Below, piece by piece: positions 62,052 to 64,000 of a stretch of 64,000 nucleotides of DNA (position 1 is the stretch's first letter; each line of letters opens with the position of its first letter). Origin of the DNA: Actinomycetota bacterium (GTDB lineage Bacteria; Actinomycetota; Acidimicrobiia; Acidimicrobiales; Microtrichaceae). The stretch spans positions 1 through 64,000 of the forward strand of contig JADJBW010000002.1 in assembly GCA_016703525.1 (NCBI GenBank), written 5' to 3'. Both the position numbers and the translations under genes were made by a program. The notes beneath the pieces were generated by a model that made no database searches, was not told where the DNA came from, and saw nothing but the letters and a program-made list of their open reading frames with translations.

Positions 62052-62067
62052 ATACCCCTGGGGGTAT
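62052..62067. promoter_or_regulatory. CsoR/CstR-type operator upstream of thioredoxin
   Basis: ATACCCC-TG-GGGGTAT: perfect 7-bp arms around 2 bp. The minus-strand -10 TATGAT overlaps its edge. Same arms as 25525-25540. Confidence 0.75.
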
Positions 62068-62155
62068 TCCGTCGGTCGGAGGTCGCCGTGAATCGGGCGA
62101 GGCGGCGAATCTGCGGAGCGCCGAATCGGCGAGGCGGGAATGACAGACTGCGGCG

Positions 62156-64000
62156 ATGGTCGAACGCAGCGAGTTCCACGGCACGGTCGGTCGAACATTC
62201 GCGGGCGGTGAGCCCTGGTGGCCACCGCGCGCCGAGGCTCCGGAGGGCGCGCCGAACGTCGTCATCGTGATGGTCGACGACCTGGGCTACAGCGACCTCG
62301 CATGCTTCGGCTCGGAGCTGCGCACGCCGCACGTCGACCGCCTCGCCGCCGAAGGCCTGCGTTACACGAACTTCCACGTGACCCCCATGTGCTCCCCGAC
62401 GCGGGCGTCGTTGCTGACCGGCCTCAACCCGCACCTGGCCGGAGTCGGCCACGTCGCTCACTCCGACTCGGGCTATCCCGGCTACGCGATGGAGCTTCGC
62501 CCCGACGTGTCGACCATGCCCGAGGTGTTCCGCTCGGCCGGGTACGCCACGTTCATGGTCGGCAAGTGGCACCTGTCCAAAGACTCCGACCAGTCCGCGG
62601 CCGGACCGCGCCACTCGTGGCCGTGTCAGCGCGGCTTCGACCGCTACTACGGCGTGCTCGACGCCTTCACCAATCTGCATCACCCGCATCGTCTGGTGCG
62701 CGACAACAGCCCCGTCGAGATCGAGGAGTACCCCGAGGGCTACTACTTCACCGACGACATCACCGATCGGGCGATCGACATGGTCACCGAGCTTCGGGCG
62801 TCGCACCCGCACCAGCCGTTCCTGCTCTACGTCGCTCACGGCGCTGTGCACGCACCGCTGCATGCCCGCGCCGAAGACATCGAGGCCAACCGCGGCCGAT
62901 TCGACGAGGGATGGGATGCGCTGCGCGAGCGCCGCTACCGGCGCCAGATCGAGTTGGGCATCGTCGATCCCGAGACCCGGCTCGCTCCGCGCAACGCCGA
63001 GCTGAACAACGATGTGCAGGCCTGGGACGACGTGCCGGCAGGCGAACGTGCGCTCTTCGCCCGGTACCAGGAGGTGTTTGCAGCGATGGTCGAGCGCATC
63101 GACCACAACGTCGGCCGGCTCGTCGACACGCTCGACCGGCTCGGCGAGCTCGACAACACCGTGTTCCTGTTCACGTCCGACAACGGCTCGTCGCGCGAGG
63201 GTGAACTCGTCGGCACCACTGCGTACTACGTGCATCTCCTGATGGGCGACGACATCGATGCCGACCGCGCCCGTCTCGATGAGATCGGCGGGCCGACGAC
63301 CACCCCCCACATGCCGCGCGGCTGGGCGATGCTCGGCAACACGCCGTTCCGGCTCTACAAGATCAACACCCATGCGGGCGGGCACACCGCCCCGCTGGTG
63401 GTCCGTTGGCCCGCCGGGCTGGGCGAGCGGCGCGGCGAGCTGCGCCACCAATACACGCACGTGACCCAAGTGCTCGCGACGTTGTGCGAACTCGCGGGGA
63501 TCGAGACGCCGGACGACGTGATGTCGGGGCGGTCGGGCCGCTCCGCGGCCGCGACCCTGTACGACGGGGCGGCGCCGAGTGGGCACGACGAGCAGGTGTA
63601 CGAGACCCAGGGCCACCGCGGGCTGTATCGCGACGGCTGGGAGATCGTGAGCCTTCACCAGCCGATGACGCCCTTCGGCGATCACGAGTGGGAGCTGTAC
63701 CACCTGGCCGACGATCGAACCGAGCTCGACAACCGGGCGGAGGCCGAGCCCGACCGGCTTGCGGCCATGGCGGCGCGGTGGGAGGAGCTTGCCGCCGAGA
63801 ACCAGATCTACCCGTTGGACGAGGGAACCGGCCTCAAGTATCTGGTGCGGCCCTTGCGTTCGGCGGCGTACAGCGAGCCGGTGACGATCCTCGCGGGCAC
63901 GCCGACCCTGGAGCGCTGGCGGTCGGTGCAGCTCATCTGGTTCCGCGGCGCGACCTACCGGGTGCGTTTGGGTGACGGTGGGTACTCGCCGGGCGATCGC
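62156..64000 (+). CDS. Arylsulfatase-like hydrolase, intact, right end outside window
   Basis: One open frame of 615 codons from ATG 62156 to the window edge. It shows NVVIVMVDDLGYSDLACFGS (metal Asp pair), PMCSPTRASLLTGLN with Cys79 as the formylglycine residue, FMVGKWHLSKDSDQSA, LFTSDNGSSREGELVG (metal site) and NTPFRLYKINTHAGGHTAPL. It is a paralogue of the frameshifted sulfatase at 38758-41009, with the same WHL/NTPF layout, and can serve as a template for it. No stop is present in the window. It removes sulfate esters; the substrate is unknown. Confidence 0.93.
   Translation, partial: MVERSEFHGTVGRTFAGGEPWWPPRAEAPEGAPNVVIVMVDDLGYSDLACFGSELRTPHVDRLAAEGLRYTNFHVTPMCSPTRASLLTGLNPHLAGVGHVAHSDSGYPGYAMELRPDVSTMPEVFRSAGYATFMVGKWHLSKDSDQSAAGPRHSWPCQRGFDRYYGVLDAFTNLHHPHRLVRDNSPVEIEEYPEGYYFTDDITDRAIDMVTELRASHPHQPFLLYVAHGAVHAPLHARAEDIEANRGRFDEGWDALRERRYRRQIELGIVDPETRLAPRNAELNNDVQAWDDVPAGERALFARYQEVFAAMVERIDHNVGRLVDTLDRLGELDNTVFLFTSDNGSSREGELVGTTAYYVHLLMGDDIDADRARLDEIGGPTTTPHMPRGWAMLGNTPFRLYKINTHAGGHTAPLVVRWPAGLGERRGELRHQYTHVTQVLATLCELAGIETPDDVMSGRSGRSAAATLYDGAAPSGHDEQVYETQGHRGLYRDGWEIVSLHQPMTPFGDHEWELYHLADDRTELDNRAEAEPDRLAAMAARWEELAAENQIYPLDEGTGLKYLVRPLRSAAYSEPVTILAGTPTLERWRSVQLIWFRGATYRVRLGDGGYSPGDR

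Overview
The window is high-GC chromosomal DNA that looks like an uncultured or lightly characterised actinobacterium. An Acidimicrobiia/Ilumatobacter-like host is my inference. It rests on two F420-type luciferase-like oxidoreductases, many Thr/Ala-rich lipoproteins, a MaoC dehydratase of the mesaconyl-CoA hydratase type, a halohydrin-dehalogenase-like SDR, and a recurrent TANNNT box 6-9 nt in front of start codons (leaderless transcripts). No rRNA, tRNA or CRISPR array was seen.

Region 1 (1-6,500) is an accessory graveyard. It holds a heavily frameshifted TIR-NB-ARC (STAND) gene cut by the left edge, an intact IS1380-family element (1871-3546), a decayed SAM methyltransferase that is only visible by stitching frames, a TIR-domain gene, and a decayed IS4-group element (4833-6272) with perfect 18-bp inverted repeats and a 10-bp target duplication carrying one mismatch. 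The intact IS1380 between wrecked neighbours argues for real decay of an old TIR/STAND conflict locus.

Region 2 (6,500-20,600) is ordinary chromosome: F420 enzyme, Fur/Zur regulator, esterase lipoprotein, scramblase-like protein, PPOX-like protein, AraC regulator, VOC protein, UvrA-like ATPase, a 6-phosphogluconate dehydrogenase overlapping a damaged glucose-6-phosphate dehydrogenase (pentose phosphate pair), a MaoC dehydratase, an ArsR-SRPBCC pair with a very clear promoter/operator, a zinc alcohol dehydrogenase, a secreted collagen-like protein and a thioesterase.

Region 3 (20,600-46,100) holds an HD-GYP protein with a secreted stalk, a penicillin-acylase lipoprotein, DUF302 and DUF808 proteins, a TetR-MFS efflux pair, an enoyl-CoA hydratase, an internally deleted DtxR-type regulator, a pectin-acetylesterase-like lipoprotein, an FAD oxidase, a second F420 enzyme, a TesB thioesterase, a GH4 glycosidase, a CoA-transferase next to a halohydrin-dehalogenase-like SDR, a frameshifted sulfatase, and a flavin reductase, FGGY kinase, saccharopine-dehydrogenase-like and succinate-semialdehyde dehydrogenase group.

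Region 4 (46,000-53,500) is a coherent module. Five genes overlapping by 4 bp encode a MacAB-type exporter with two peptidoglycan-binding-domain adaptors and a duplicated-cysteine lipoprotein. They diverge from an OmpR/histidine-kinase pair, and the shared spacer carries an array of 11-bp-phased repeats.

Region 5 (53,500-64,000) contains a cytochrome P450, a sugar/glycosyltransferase cluster (DUF2064, GT2, membrane glycosyltransferase, epimerase), a tandem array of five hairpins, a Tat/lipobox carotenoid oxygenase, a lipoprotein, a thioredoxin and a second, intact sulfatase cut by the right edge. DUF302 and thioredoxin share the same ATACCCC-NN-GGGGTAT operator, which suggests a common CsoR/CstR-type sulfur or copper response. 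Several otherwise well-conserved core genes carry single missing bases or in-frame deletions; these may be assembly errors and should be checked against reads before being called pseudogenes.
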